Shown: piece after piece, positions 8,463 to 17,697 of the stretch
How the letters are laid out: every line of letters starts with the position of its first letter
Position numbering within the stretch: the first letter of the stretch is position 1
DNA from: Ornithinibacillus gellani
GTDB taxonomy: Bacteria > Bacillota > Bacilli > Bacillales > Amphibacillaceae
Length of the DNA stretch: 64,000 bases
NCBI RefSeq assembly: GCF_003730295.1
Contig: NZ_QTSZ01000052.1
Coordinates: forward strand, 1-64,000
Direction: 5' to 3'
Translations under genes and position numbers: made by a program
The notes under the pieces: model-generated
What the model was told of the DNA's origin: nothing
Seen by the model: the letters and a program-made list of their open reading frames with translations, nothing else
Database searches by the model: none

Positions 8463-9074
8463 ATGGACAACACAGCATGTCAAAAAAGCAGCATTGCAGG
8501 TGCAAGCTTTTCGATTCACCCGATGAGTGATGATTTTGTAACGATTATCCTGCGCGCCTTGGAGGAGGTAGATACATCCAAGGTGTGGCTGCAAACAGAT
8601 GATGTTACGACAACCGTAAGAGGAAAGTTAATTCACGTTTTTGATGTAACCAAAGCATTATTTCTCCACGCAGCTCAATCGGGAAAGCACGTTTCGTTTC
8701 AAGCAACCTATTCTTTTGGCTGCCCCGGCGATTCAGAGGGAGACGTATTTCTTGTCGAAGATGACATCCCAGCTAATGAATCGTCTATAAAGGAAATGGA
8801 ACAGCATGCCGCTGCGAAGTTTTCGCTTTATCCGCTTGGTGGAGGTAATTACATGGATATTATTTACGAGCAAATTGAAGCCATGAAACGTCGTGTTGAT
8901 GTATCCCCTGCCCACTATTCTACTCGGTTAACAGGAGATACACATGCGCTATTTTTCGGGCTACAGGATGTGTTTCAATCGACCATACATGGTGGTTCTG
9001 CTCATACAGTAATGACGGTGTCCATTTCAGCAAACAGTCCATCTCATACAGGGGGACAAGAAAATGCACGCTAA
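8463..9074 (+). CDS. ykoF: YkoF-type thiamine/HMP-binding protein
   Basis: A soluble protein of the YkoF family, which binds thiamine or its hydroxymethylpyrimidine (HMP) moiety and accompanies the YkoEDC importer. At 203 residues it matches B. subtilis YkoF (about 200). Two similar alpha/beta modules are visible, one starting near ASFSIHPMSDDF and the other near KFSLYPLGGGNYMD. The start is the ATG at 8463 with AGAAGGAGTGG upstream. In-frame upstream codons fall inside the riboswitch and terminator and are rejected. It is the first gene of a TPP-controlled operon, and its end overlaps ykoE by 11 nt. Confidence 0.9.
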   Translation: MDNTACQKSSIAGASFSIHPMSDDFVTIILRALEEVDTSKVWLQTDDVTTTVRGKLIHVFDVTKALFLHAAQSGKHVSFQATYSFGCPGDSEGDVFLVEDDIPANESSIKEMEQHAAAKFSLYPLGGGNYMDIIYEQIEAMKRRVDVSPAHYSTRLTGDTHALFFGLQDVFQSTIHGGSAHTVMTVSISANSPSHTGGQENAR

Positions 9075-9645
9075 CTGGCGCTTTAAAGAAATTGTTGTCA
9101 TGGCTGCTTTATCCGTCGTTTTTGGAGTTGTTTATCTCGCATTTTTGCCAGTTGGGAAATTTCTTGTAGGTTTATTTGGACCGATTGGCTACGATATTAT
9201 TTTCGGTGTATGGTTCCTTGTTTCCATTATCGCCGCTTATATCATCCGAAAGCCTGGTGCTGCATTCCTATCCGAGACCATTGCAGCCATGGTTGAAGTA
9301 CTTATTGGAAGTACAGCTGGTCCAATGCTTATTATTGCTGGAATGGTGCAAGGAATTGGTGCAGAAGCCGTGTTTGCTTCTATGCGCTGGAAGAATTATG
9401 CGACATGGGTGCTTTTACTAGCTGGAATGGGATCTGCTGTTACAAGTTTTACCTATGGTTATTTTATGAGTGGGTATGCTGCACTTGCAACCGGTTATGT
9501 AGTTGCCATGTTCGTGCTTCGTCTCATTAGTGGTGCAGTAATTGCAGGTGTTGGCGGAAAAGCAATCGCAGATGGTCTGGCCAAAACTGGTGTACTCGCT
9601 AGCTTTGCACTCGGAAAAGAACAAAAAAGGAAGGATGCTGCATGA
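9064..9645 (+). CDS. ykoE: ECF transporter S component YkoE (thiamine precursor)
   Basis: Integral membrane substrate-binding subunit of an energy-coupling-factor importer. The 193 residues hold about five or six hydrophobic helices, including VVMAALSVVFGVVYLAF near the N-terminus and a Gly-rich AGVGGKAIADGL near the end. Family and context (YkoF before, YkoD and YkoC after, TPP riboswitch upstream) point to hydroxymethylpyrimidine/thiamine uptake. It overlaps ykoF by 11 nt and ykoD by 4 nt, so the three are translationally coupled. Confidence 0.9.
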   Translation: MHANWRFKEIVVMAALSVVFGVVYLAFLPVGKFLVGLFGPIGYDIIFGVWFLVSIIAAYIIRKPGAAFLSETIAAMVEVLIGSTAGPMLIIAGMVQGIGAEAVFASMRWKNYATWVLLLAGMGSAVTSFTYGYFMSGYAALATGYVVAMFVLRLISGAVIAGVGGKAIADGLAKTGVLASFALGKEQKRKDAA

Positions 9646-11309
9646 AACCACTTGTGCAGGTACAGGAGCTTTCCCTGCAATTCGATGCAGCAAAAGCAGC
9701 TGTCCTTTCTAACATTAGCTTTGAACTATTTGAGAATGAACGGGTACTCCTGCTTGGACCGAGCGGCTGTGGCAAGAGCACCTTAACCTTTTGTCTCAAT
9801 GGGATTTACCCACGAGAATTGGATGGCAGCATGACAGGACAGGTTATTTTTAATGGAAAAAATACTGCCGATTATCTACCCGGAGAACTCAGCAAGCAGG
9901 TAGGTGTCGTCTTTCAGGATCCCGAAACACAATTTTGTATGCTCACCGTAGAAGATGAGATAGCTTTTGGCTTGGAAAATCATGCGGTCCCACCATCCGA
10001 AATGGAAGATAAGATTGTGGAAGTGTTACAGCTAGTCGATTTACTAGCATTCAAATCGGCTCCTATTGCAACCTTGTCCGGTGGGCAAAAGCAACGATTG
10101 GCTCTAGCATGTATTCTTGCGTTGGAACCGCAATTGCTTATTCTGGATGAACCAACCGCCAATTTAGATCCAGAAGCAGCACAGCAGCTCATTCGCACCA
10201 TCCAGACTTTACAAAGGAAACGCTCATTTGGATTGCTGATTATTGAGCATCAATTGGATGGTTGGACCGATATTGCAGATCGCTGTCTACTACTTCAATC
10301 TAATGGGGAACTATTTTATGATGGTTCCTTTAAAGAAGCAATTGCTAGCAAACTAGCAAGCCTTGAAACGGAAGGGATTTGGCTACCTAAGGTTGCGCAA
10401 TATGTACTGCCAGCTATTGCGCCACCTTATCAACATGTACCCCTTACGATTGGGGCCTATGCAGCACAGCCAATTGAATTGCCTGATTACACCTTACATA
10501 AGCAGACGGAAACTCAACCCATTCTTCAGGAACCATTCATGAAGCTGAACAATCTTTCTTGGCATGTAAAAGACAGGAATATCATTCAAGATGTATCCTT
10601 CCAATTATATACAAATGAATTTGTAGCAATTGTTGGTGCAAATGGCAGCGGAAAAACAAGTCTATCTAGATTGTTAGCCGGGATTCAGTCCCCCACCAAA
10701 GGAGACATTGTCTTACAAGGAAAAAAACTACCTGAATGGCGACAATCCGATTTACGTAAGAAAATCGGCTATGTATTTCAAAATCCGGAGCATCAATTTA
10801 TTGCACACACTGTTTTTGAAGAGCTGGCTTTCGGCCTCAGATTGCGCGGTCTATCAGAGGACATCATTATTGAAAAAGTATCTCAAGCGCTAGCTTCATG
10901 TCATCTATCTGGAATGGAGCAAGAACACCCTTATACATTGAGCCAAGGTCAAAAAAGACGACTAAGCGTAGCGACGATGATCATAGATGAACAAGAAATG
11001 CTATTACTTGATGAACCAACATTTGGTCAGGACGCGCGCACCAATCAGGAATTAATGCAGCTGTTAACCGCAAGATTTCAACAGGGAACGAGTATCGTGA
11101 TGATTACCCATGATATGGAACTGGTATATCACTATGCCACGCGCGTCATCGTGATGGAACATGGACATAAAGTAGCTGACATGCCAACAGCAGCGCTTTG
11201 GAACCATTCGGATGAACAATTATCCGCTTGGAAGCTAAAACGACCCATTCCATTGCAGCTGCAACAGCTTTGGGAAAGGAAGTGTACACATGTATTTGCA
11301 GCGCCTTAA
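9642..11309 (+). CDS. ykoD: ECF transporter duplicated ATPase YkoD
   Basis: A 555-residue fusion of two ABC ATPase domains that powers the importer. Domain 1 has Walker A GPSGCGKST (39-47), signature LSGGQKQR and Walker B LLILDEPTANLD. Domain 2 (from about residue 300) has GANGSGKTS, LSQGQKRR and LLLDEPTFGQD. Both halves look catalytically complete. The tandem architecture is typical of dedicated ECF systems such as YkoD, in contrast to the separate EcfA1/EcfA2 pair. It overlaps ykoC by 20 nt. Confidence 0.92.
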   Translation: MKPLVQVQELSLQFDAAKAAVLSNISFELFENERVLLLGPSGCGKSTLTFCLNGIYPRELDGSMTGQVIFNGKNTADYLPGELSKQVGVVFQDPETQFCMLTVEDEIAFGLENHAVPPSEMEDKIVEVLQLVDLLAFKSAPIATLSGGQKQRLALACILALEPQLLILDEPTANLDPEAAQQLIRTIQTLQRKRSFGLLIIEHQLDGWTDIADRCLLLQSNGELFYDGSFKEAIASKLASLETEGIWLPKVAQYVLPAIAPPYQHVPLTIGAYAAQPIELPDYTLHKQTETQPILQEPFMKLNNLSWHVKDRNIIQDVSFQLYTNEFVAIVGANGSGKTSLSRLLAGIQSPTKGDIVLQGKKLPEWRQSDLRKKIGYVFQNPEHQFIAHTVFEELAFGLRLRGLSEDIIIEKVSQALASCHLSGMEQEHPYTLSQGQKRRLSVATMIIDEQEMLLLDEPTFGQDARTNQELMQLLTARFQQGTSIVMITHDMELVYHYATRVIVMEHGHKVADMPTAALWNHSDEQLSAWKLKRPIPLQLQQLWERKCTHVFAAP

Positions 11310-12063
11310 CCCAAGTATTAAAGCCTGTACTGTCGTGTTGCTCATTATACTGCTCGCATTTATTTTTGATCCCGTGACGCCGATGTTGATGATTTTCTTT
11401 ACGATGTTCATTACGCTGGCATTTGGCAAGGTACGCTGGAAAACCTATTTTCTATTTTTTATTCCGTTTAGCATATTTGCTTTCGGCATGCTATGGACAA
11501 CACTCATTTTTCAAAAACCACCTACAAATGCGGCAGATACCATAACTGTCCTCTGGTGGAGTTATCCACGAGAAAGTCTGTTGACAGCATTAGCACTTTC
11601 AACAAGGGTACTTGCTGTAGGATCACTGTCACTCTTATTTATTTTTACAACCAATACCATAGATTTTATTTTAAGCTTGATTCAGCAATGTAAAGTTCCA
11701 CCCAAAATTGCCTATGGTGTACTCGCAGGCTACCGGTTTTTACCCATGATGCGTGATGAGATGAAGCTTGTACATGCAGCACATCGCATTCGTGGTGTAA
11801 ACGAAGCACATTCCTTTTGGGGAAAATGGAAGCAGTACAGCCGGTTCGCGATTCCTTTATTGGCAAGTGCAATCCGCAAAGCAGAACGCACAGCAATGGC
11901 AATGGAATCAAAAGGATTCACAGGTGATAGACAGCGTACGTATTATAAAAGCTTTTCCGTCGTTTTACAGGATATCGGATTTTTATTACTGATGGTAGCT
12001 GCATTTGCAATCGCAGCCTACCTATCCTTTTTACTTGGATATTTCAAATGGGGCGCGAGTTAA
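11290..12063 (+). CDS. ykoC: ECF transporter T component YkoC
   Basis: Transmembrane scaffold coupling the YkoD ATPase to YkoE. The 257 residues have several hydrophobic segments (for example VVLLIILLAFIF and LLIFTTNTIDFIL). The cytoplasmic coupling region has the CbiQ-family A-R-G type motifs, seen as AHRIRGV and AMAMESKGF. It is the last gene of the TPP-controlled operon; lipM starts 32 nt later. I see no clear terminator between them, so some read-through into lipM is possible. Confidence 0.9.
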   Translation: MYLQRLNPSIKACTVVLLIILLAFIFDPVTPMLMIFFTMFITLAFGKVRWKTYFLFFIPFSIFAFGMLWTTLIFQKPPTNAADTITVLWWSYPRESLLTALALSTRVLAVGSLSLLFIFTTNTIDFILSLIQQCKVPPKIAYGVLAGYRFLPMMRDEMKLVHAAHRIRGVNEAHSFWGKWKQYSRFAIPLLASAIRKAERTAMAMESKGFTGDRQRTYYKSFSVVLQDIGFLLLMVAAFAIAAYLSFLLGYFKWGAS

Positions 12064-12094
12064 TGACACTCGCGTAAAGAGGACGTGAAATGAG

Positions 12095-12925
12095 TTGGAA
12101 ACATGGGGATTTTTAGATAGTGGCGCAAATCATGCGGCAGTAAATATGGCGATGGATGAAGCCCTGATGAATTGGCATCGGGAAGGATTAATTCCACCAA
12201 CCATCCGTTTTTACCTCTGGGAAAACCCGACACTGTCGATTGGACATTTTCAAAAACTAAACGGCATTCACATGGAAGCTGTCCACAATCATCAAGTGGA
12301 GATGGTGCGAAGGATGACAGGTGGTAGCGCTGTTCTGCATGCTGACGAACTAACCTATAGTATTGTGATTACCGAAAAACATGCCAGTATTCCACGTTCT
12401 GTTAGTGAAGCCTACTACATCCTATCCAAAGGGGTCGTAGCCGGTTATGCAAATTTAGGTATAGCAGTTGACTATGCCGTACCTGAAACCGAAGAGCGTA
12501 AGACCAAAACAGCTGTCTGCTTCGAGAAGTCTGCCTTATACGAGATGGTCGTTGCAGGTAAGAAATTATCAGGTAATGCACAAACGAGAAAAAATGGCGT
12601 ATTGCTACAGCATGGTTCCATTCCGATGCGAATAGACATCGATTTGCTCTTTGATTTATTTCGCTTTCCATCTGAAGTGAAAAAACAAGAAAGAAAGCGA
12701 CAGTTTTTTCACAAGGCTACGACCATTGATGAATTAACCGGCAAACGTCATACATATGCTGATTTACATGCCGCTTTTCATGATGGTTTTCAACATGGTC
12801 TTGGCATTTCACTTCATCCCATTACGCTATCTGACGCACAGTGGGATGAAGTTTACAAACTAGCTCAAGAAAAATATACAACAATATCTGACACAAGGAA
12901 TAGAAGTATCTCCATGAAAGGATGA
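12095..12925 (+). CDS. lipM: Octanoyl transferase LipM (BPL/LPL family)
   Basis: Transfers octanoate from acyl carrier protein to GcvH or E2 lipoyl domains, the first step of endogenous lipoate assembly in Bacillus. The 276 residues fit LipM (about 278). RRMTGGSAVLHADE is the family Gly-rich motif, the candidate acyl-accepting cysteine is Cys142 in TAVCFE, and GKKLSGNAQTR supplies the conserved lysine. The start must be TTG 12095, because the nearby ATG at 12090 runs into a stop after eight codons. Directly followed by lipA, which supports LipM over the LipL amidotransferase. Confidence 0.88.
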   Translation: METWGFLDSGANHAAVNMAMDEALMNWHREGLIPPTIRFYLWENPTLSIGHFQKLNGIHMEAVHNHQVEMVRRMTGGSAVLHADELTYSIVITEKHASIPRSVSEAYYILSKGVVAGYANLGIAVDYAVPETEERKTKTAVCFEKSALYEMVVAGKKLSGNAQTRKNGVLLQHGSIPMRIDIDLLFDLFRFPSEVKKQERKRQFFHKATTIDELTGKRHTYADLHAAFHDGFQHGLGISLHPITLSDAQWDEVYKLAQEKYTTISDTRNRSISMKG

Positions 12926-12931
12926 AGATGG

Positions 12932-13876
12932 ATGTCAAAGCAAACCGAACACATTCGCAAGCCAGATTGGTTAAAAATCAAGCTTAATACAAATAAATCC
13001 TATACAGGACTAAAAAAGTTAATGCGTGAAAAAGGATTAAATACTGTATGTGAGGAAGCAAAATGTCCAAATATCCATGAGTGCTGGAGTGAGCGGCAGA
13101 CTGCAACCTTCATGATTCTTGGAGATACATGTACAAGAGGTTGCCGCTTTTGTGCTGTAAAAACCGGCCTGCCAAATGAACTTGATTGGGGAGAGCCGGA
13201 GCGGGTCGCTGATTCCGTAGTTATCATGGGATTGAAGCATGTGGTTGTAACTGCAGTTGCTCGAGACGATTTAAAGGATGGCGGTGCTGCCGTTTTTGCG
13301 GAAACAGTACGGGCTATTCGACGTAAAAATCCGGGCTGTACCATTGAAATTCTACCATCTGATATGAAGGGGGATTATGAAAGCCTTCATACTTTAATGG
13401 ACAGTGAACCGGATATTTTCAATCATAATATCGAAACCGTTCGCCGATTGACAAAGCGAGTCCGTGCACGTGCAACCTATGATCGCTCCTTACAGCTGCT
13501 GCAGCGTGTCAAGGAAATTTCACCACATACTCCAACGAAGTCCAGCATGATGCTTGGACTGGGAGAAACAAAGGAAGAAATTCTTGAAGCAATGGATGAT
13601 TTACTGGCCCATCAAGTAGATATCATGACGATTGGACAATATCTACAGCCAACTCGAAAGCATTTATTTGTAGAAAAGTATTACCATCCAGACGAATTTG
13701 CGGAGCTAAAAAAAATTGCGCTCCAGAAAGGATTCCGTCACTGCGAATCCGGTCCCCTTGTCCGCTCTTCCTATCATGCGGATGAACAAGTGAGCAAAAC
13801 AGCGGCCCAACGACGAATTGATTATATGAAGGGCTATGAGACACAAGAAAGTAAGCAAGTTGATTTTAACTTTTAA
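12932..13876 (+). CDS. lipA: Lipoyl synthase
   Basis: Radical-SAM enzyme that inserts two sulfurs into protein-bound octanoate. The 314 residues carry both cluster motifs: the auxiliary CX4CX5C (Cys40, Cys45, Cys51) and the SAM-binding CX3CX2C (Cys67, Cys71, Cys74). The C-terminal RSSYHAD contributes the conserved RSSYxA serine to the auxiliary cluster. AAAGGATGAAG precedes the ATG. It lies 6 nt after lipM, giving a two-gene lipoate operon. A truncated repeat (R2) and a strong terminator follow. Confidence 0.95.
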   Translation: MSKQTEHIRKPDWLKIKLNTNKSYTGLKKLMREKGLNTVCEEAKCPNIHECWSERQTATFMILGDTCTRGCRFCAVKTGLPNELDWGEPERVADSVVIMGLKHVVVTAVARDDLKDGGAAVFAETVRAIRRKNPGCTIEILPSDMKGDYESLHTLMDSEPDIFNHNIETVRRLTKRVRARATYDRSLQLLQRVKEISPHTPTKSSMMLGLGETKEEILEAMDDLLAHQVDIMTIGQYLQPTRKHLFVEKYYHPDEFAELKKIALQKGFRHCESGPLVRSSYHADEQVSKTAAQRRIDYMKGYETQESKQVDFNF

Positions 13877-13886
13877 TGTAGAATGA

Positions 13887-13939
13887 TAAAGTGAAACTTC
13901 AATAACAAAATTCTTAATGCGGTGATCTTACAGCCAGTT
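13887..13939 (+). repeat. Dispersed structured repeat, copy R2 (internal deletion)
   Basis: Starts TAAAGTGAAACTTCAAT like the others, then jumps directly to AACAAAATTCTTAATGC and GATCTTACAGCCAGTT, the 3' part of the family. About 105 nt covering helix P1 and the left arm of the long helix are missing. It lies 10 nt after the lipA stop instead of on it. Confidence 0.75.
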
Positions 13940-13944
13940 GTGGT

Positions 13945-13997
13945 AAAAAAGCAGGCTAGCTTCCGAACATAGAAATCGGAACGAGCCTGCTTTTTTC
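13945..13997 (+). terminator. Bidirectional terminator after lipA
   Basis: AAAAAAGCAGGCT and AGCCTGCTTTTTT enclose a further TTCCGA/TCGGAA stem, with A-run before and T-run after. It should end lipM-lipA transcription. The rest of the gap to 14285 shows no gene on either strand. Confidence 0.85.
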
Positions 13998-14221
13998 CAT
14001 TAGATTTCTTTTCACTCTTAAAATAGGAAGCATTAAGAGCCGCTGATCAGACGGCTCTCCAAGTACGTCAAGGGTTGGGCATGTGTCACTTATTTTAATA
14101 GTCTTGCAAAACTATACTTATTTATATGTTTACCAGTACACATCGGTGTTGGCCAAACCAATAGGGTTATCGCATATTTAAAGTATATTTACGCTTTACA
14201 ATGAACTCAGGCTGGGCAAAT

Positions 14222-14253
14222 AAATACCCTGATATAAAATACCAGGGTATTTA
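14222..14253 (-). terminator. Terminator of the Sm-like coat gene pair
   Basis: A hairpin with arms AAATACCCTG and CAGGGTATTT stands about 30 nt beyond the stop of the minus-strand gene at 14286 and is followed on that strand by TATTTATTTG. Confidence 0.6.
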
Positions 14254-14285
14254 GTAAATTACCTTTCCTTCATCGATCATCTCAT

Positions 14286-14498
14286 TTATACTGCTACGGG
14301 AAATCGAACATAGTTAATAAAGTCCACTGCAATATATACTCTATTGTTTAGCCCATAACCGCCAATGACATCAATCACTAGGATTAATTCTTCTGTAACG
14401 CCTGAAAGAATTCCTTCTACAACATTATTATCCGTTGTTACTTCAACTCTTGAACCAACATGCTTGGATAACTCATCAACAAAGAGTTCCTCAAACAC
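14286..14498 (-). CDS. Small Sm-like-fold protein, probable spore coat component
   Basis: A 70-residue protein that is essentially one small beta-barrel-like unit. It has a helix at the start (FEELFVDELSKHVG), then alternating strands VEVTTDNN, VVEGILSGV, LILVIDV, NRVYIAVDFINYVRF. The pattern resembles short Sm-like/DUF2642-type proteins of spore formers and the C-terminal half of its upstream neighbour. The start is GTG 14498 with GGGGAGGGA inside the previous gene, and that gene's stop abuts it directly. Location next to coat and glycosyltransferase genes suggests a spore-surface role, but no function can be assigned from sequence alone. Confidence 0.65.
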   Translation of the reverse strand: MFEELFVDELSKHVGSRVEVTTDNNVVEGILSGVTEELILVIDVIGGYGLNNRVYIAVDFINYVRFPVAV

Positions 14499-14870
14499 CT
14501 AAATCCCTCCCCTTAATGGATTAACAAGTGCAATCTTTTCGATACGCACATGCACCTGTTCCCCGGTAGTTTCATCAATCATTACGATATAGTCACGTTT
14601 CACAGCAATTAGTGTACCAGTGACTGGGCCAAATGGGGTAGTAACCTGGATTTGTTCGCCAGTTAAATTGCATAAAATCTCCCTAATAGTTGTGGGAGAA
14701 TTGGGTGGGCATTCCAAAGAAGGGGGGCGCCTTTTATCGCAGGAATCGTTATTGTACCTACTGCCGCATCTATCACTATCCAAATTATTGTCATGTTTGG
14801 AACCCCATTTATCCATCATGAGGGACCTACCGTGACTATCATATTTTGATCCTTTATATGACTTTGACAT
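14499..14870 (-). CDS. Sm-like-domain protein with basic/Asp-rich N-terminus, probable spore coat component
   Basis: A 123-residue protein. Residues 1-55 are low-complexity (Lys, Ser, Asp, Asn, Arg and Tyr) with three Cys, followed by a Pro-rich linker. Residues 60-123 resemble the small neighbour (TIREILCNLTGEQIQV, then GPVTGTLIAVKRDYIVMID). Disordered charged N-termini ahead of a small beta domain are common among Bacillus coat proteins. ATG 14870 is preceded by AGGAAAGGTAAT. The stop is flush with the next start, so the pair is one operon. I do not recognise a named family member. Confidence 0.65.
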   Translation of the reverse strand: MSKSYKGSKYDSHGRSLMMDKWGSKHDNNLDSDRCGSRYNNDSCDKRRPPSLECPPNSPTTIREILCNLTGEQIQVTTPFGPVTGTLIAVKRDYIVMIDETTGEQVHVRIEKIALVNPLRGGI

Positions 14871-15145
14871 ATTACCTTTCCTCCTTACCTGTGTTTAAAA
14901 TATCTTATGCCAGAGGTTTAAAAGAGTAAGGGTGACTGTCCGGAAGAAGCACCCATTTATTAATAGAATAGGCAAAGCGAATAGACGAAGTAAGGTAGCT
15001 GTCGGATTATTCCTCCCGTCTGTCAACTGAGGGTAGCGGATATCCTTTGTTTTTGTCTGTCTTGCAATCCACCATTTTTGGTTTAATCCCTACCACTTTG
15101 AACGCAACACTACTCTTCTGTAGGCCGGTTGGAAATGGAATGAAA

Positions 15146-16432
15146 TTATTTTTCCTGCATTATCGTTTTGATAAAATCATTCCACTTTATATGATTGTTT
15201 TTCGTTATACTTTCATTATGCTCGCGCACATTATAAACAGTGAAATCTCGATAACAAAATGAAGATTGCTTTATAAGTCTATTTAGTACACTTACATCTT
15301 CATAAAGCCTACCATTTTCATAATCAATAACAGGAAATCCACCTATTTCTTTTAAAGTGGATGACCGATATATCCGCGGTCCTAAAGGAAACCGATAGGA
15401 AAGCAAGTCAATTGTTCCAGAAACAGCATATCCTTTGGCAACCTCCTTATATAGAACCTCCTCTTTCACTTGCTTCCACTTTTTAAGATTGCCATATAGT
15501 ACCGAAACTGCTTTCGGTAGATCTATTACTTGTTTTTTAATCACAGAAATAGCGTCGAAATCAAGCCAATCATCTGCATCCAGCTCCAGTATGAAATCAG
15601 ACGTTACGTGTGATAATAATTCATTTAAAGCTTTTGCTTTTCCTTCGTTTTTTTTGCGGAATACTTGCACCCGCTCCCTTTCCATAAAACGCTCTATTTT
15701 CTGGATCGACTTATCTGTTGATCCATCATCGATGATAAGCATTTGATCACACTTTTCATTTTGTAAAAGACAGGAGGCAATTGCAGTTTCCACATATTTA
15801 TCCATGTTATAATTTGAAATTAAAATAGAAACCGTTGGTGCTTTGGTTTTAACTATTTCAAGCTGATATTTCTGTATTGCTTTTTTCTTTTCCATCGTAT
15901 TGATATCCATCATTTTTCGCGATTGTTTCACCAAATCTTCATTTATAAATTGACAAGCAGTTGCTACACCTGCGAGCCAAATAGGAAATAGCGCCTCCTC
16001 AAATGGTAAGTAGGATGCGGATAAGAATTTTTTCTGTTTTAATAATGAAGTGCGTACAAGCAACGGCCGATGAATAACAATGTCACGATCGTAGCTGGTA
16101 GTTGCCAACACTGCTTTATGATTGGGTAAGCGAAAATGCTCAACACCGATAGTTGGTGAAAGATAGTCTGTATCCCGAAGAAATAATACGTATTGGGTAT
16201 CTAGTTTATCTATTGTATGATTTAGCAATTCTCCCATGTCATCTTCCTTAGTATCTATGAATTCAACAAAGTTTTCCCATTCATGAAGCTGGTTTTCTCT
16301 AACGACCACACCCTGCTTCTGAAATACAATTATTTTTTTTACTCTAGATTCAAGCTTTCTCAGTGAAAGAATTGCTTTATATAGCTCTGCCTGATTGGAG
16401 TAATTTACAAGAATAGCAGCGATATCCTTCAA
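15146..16432 (-). CDS. Family 2 glycosyltransferase with two GT-A-like halves
   Basis: A 428-residue protein. The C-terminal half from about residue 197 is a recognisable GT2 domain: TVSILISNYNMDKYV, then MLIIDDGSTDKS and the metal-binding LELDADDW. The N-terminal 190 residues look like a degenerate GT-A fold (IAAILVNYSNQAEL, YVLFLRDTDYL) and may be regulatory or acceptor-binding. The start is TTG 16432 with AAAGGGGGAAC upstream. It faces away from the CotZ-like gene at 16722. Acceptor and sugar are unknown. Position suggests modification of a spore-surface polymer. Confidence 0.8.
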   Translation of the reverse strand: MKDIAAILVNYSNQAELYKAILSLRKLESRVKKIIVFQKQGVVVRENQLHEWENFVEFIDTKEDDMGELLNHTIDKLDTQYVLFLRDTDYLSPTIGVEHFRLPNHKAVLATTSYDRDIVIHRPLLVRTSLLKQKKFLSASYLPFEEALFPIWLAGVATACQFINEDLVKQSRKMMDINTMEKKKAIQKYQLEIVKTKAPTVSILISNYNMDKYVETAIASCLLQNEKCDQMLIIDDGSTDKSIQKIERFMERERVQVFRKKNEGKAKALNELLSHVTSDFILELDADDWLDFDAISVIKKQVIDLPKAVSVLYGNLKKWKQVKEEVLYKEVAKGYAVSGTIDLLSYRFPLGPRIYRSSTLKEIGGFPVIDYENGRLYEDVSVLNRLIKQSSFCYRDFTVYNVREHNESITKNNHIKWNDFIKTIMQEK

Positions 16433-16721
16433 AAGAAGTTCCCCCTTTCCTCATATGTTCTCTCATTTATAGATATGTCATTTCTTTTAAGAAGTTGTTT
16501 ATGCGCAGATAAAGGCGCTATTACCTAGTGTCTATTTTAATTTTCCCAATGGATTTCGTAAAAAATAAAAATTTTTCTATATCAAGTGGTTTCTATATAT
16601 TTTTTAGAATAACTTAAGCATTTTAATCAATTTTATGGAAGCATAGGACCCTTGCACAGCCTCTTATAGAAAGCGTACATACATTAGTAGGGATATTACG
16701 AAATCTTTAAGGGGGGATATC

Positions 16722-17288
16722 ATGGATTTTTATAGGAACAGGAACGGGAACAGGGACAGGGCAATAACTAGAGCAAGTGATCACAAGGAAACTACCGATA
16801 GTTGCGTATGTGATGTAGTAAAAAAGATTGTTAAGGCACAAGATGAAGTAATGAATGATTGCTCAACTTGCTGTGAGCAATCCATTCGAGAGTTACAAGG
16901 AAAAGGAAATCGAATGGGGCATAAAAACACGACAATTCCATTTATTCTTTATGCTAAAGGAACAAGTGAACCATTTATAGGAAGTGGGATATTTAAGACT
17001 CCGGGAAATAAACACAAGGAATCTTTCTTTGGATGCATAGAAACGCCTGTATTTCGTGCGAAGCGTTTTATTAAAAATAGTGATTGTTGTGTAACACTAG
17101 AACTATTATTACCTGCATCTGATGATTGTGAAATTAAATACCACCAATGCGATAATAATGGTAGGGTTTGTTCGTTTTTCCCTGAAAATGACCCAGTTAC
17201 AGACTTTATAGCTACAGGCATTTGTTTAACAGTTGATTTAGACCATTTCGTAGGCATTACTTGTTTGGATCCTATTGATCCAATCTAA
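16722..17288 (+). CDS. CotZ/ExsY-family spore coat or exosporium protein
   Basis: A 188-residue Cys-rich protein (13 cysteines) of the CotY/CotZ/ExsY type, which form disulfide-linked crusts or exosporium base layers. Visible features are the N-terminal CVCDVVKKIVKAQDEV, the paired CSTCC and DCCVTLELL, and the C-terminal TGICLTVDLDHFVGITCLDP. In the family these pack into hexameric arrays. The first 20 residues are Arg/Asn-rich. ATG follows GGGGGGATATC. It is monocistronic with its own terminator. Its placement between two glycosyltransferase genes suggests they act on the same spore surface layer. Confidence 0.88.
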   Translation: MDFYRNRNGNRDRAITRASDHKETTDSCVCDVVKKIVKAQDEVMNDCSTCCEQSIRELQGKGNRMGHKNTTIPFILYAKGTSEPFIGSGIFKTPGNKHKESFFGCIETPVFRAKRFIKNSDCCVTLELLLPASDDCEIKYHQCDNNGRVCSFFPENDPVTDFIATGICLTVDLDHFVGITCLDPIDPI

Positions 17289-17332
17289 CGGTAAGAGGTA
17301 AATATCCCGTCATAAATACCTCCCATTTATAG

Positions 17333-17369
17333 AAAAGGCCAGCCCAAAAAGTATGGGGTTGGCCTTTTA
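17333..17369 (+). terminator. Terminator of the CotZ/ExsY-like gene
   Basis: AAAAGGCCAGCCC pairs with GGGGTTGGCCTTTT around a short loop, leaving a T-run. The remaining sequence up to 17462 has no recognisable gene. Confidence 0.8.
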
Positions 17370-17462
17370 CGATAAGCCTTCTATTTCAAATGGTAGGTAG
17401 TTAATGGATATGATTATCTTTTGACACTATTCCATATCGAGAATGAGTGTCCGAATCTATAA

Positions 17463-17622
17463 TAAAGTGATACTTCAATCCGTGTGGGTCTTCGCACTTC
17501 CCCCAACTGATTGTTAGTTGAACGAATCAAGACTTTATTGGCTGTTGATCCTTCACTTACAATTCTTGTGATCAACAAAAATTCTTGAAATAGGGGTCTT
17601 ATAGCCTATTAATCTGTGATAA
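17463..17622 (+). repeat. Dispersed structured repeat, copy R3 (full length, diverged)
   Basis: A full-length copy starting TAAAGTGATACTTCAATC. Both helices are weakened: P1 keeps AATC and the G/C tract, and the long helix keeps GGCT with AGCC and GATCC with GGGTC. The loop ACAATTCTTG and AACAAAAATTCTTG is well kept. Unlike R1, R4 and R5 it does not sit on a stop codon. It lies about 90 nt past the terminator at 17333-17369. It is probably an older copy. Confidence 0.8.
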
Positions 17623-17697
17623 ATAGGGAAAGGCCGTTGCCAAAGAACGTTGCTAGAATATATTGATCCTATAGTATTTTTTGAAGGGATGATTTAA

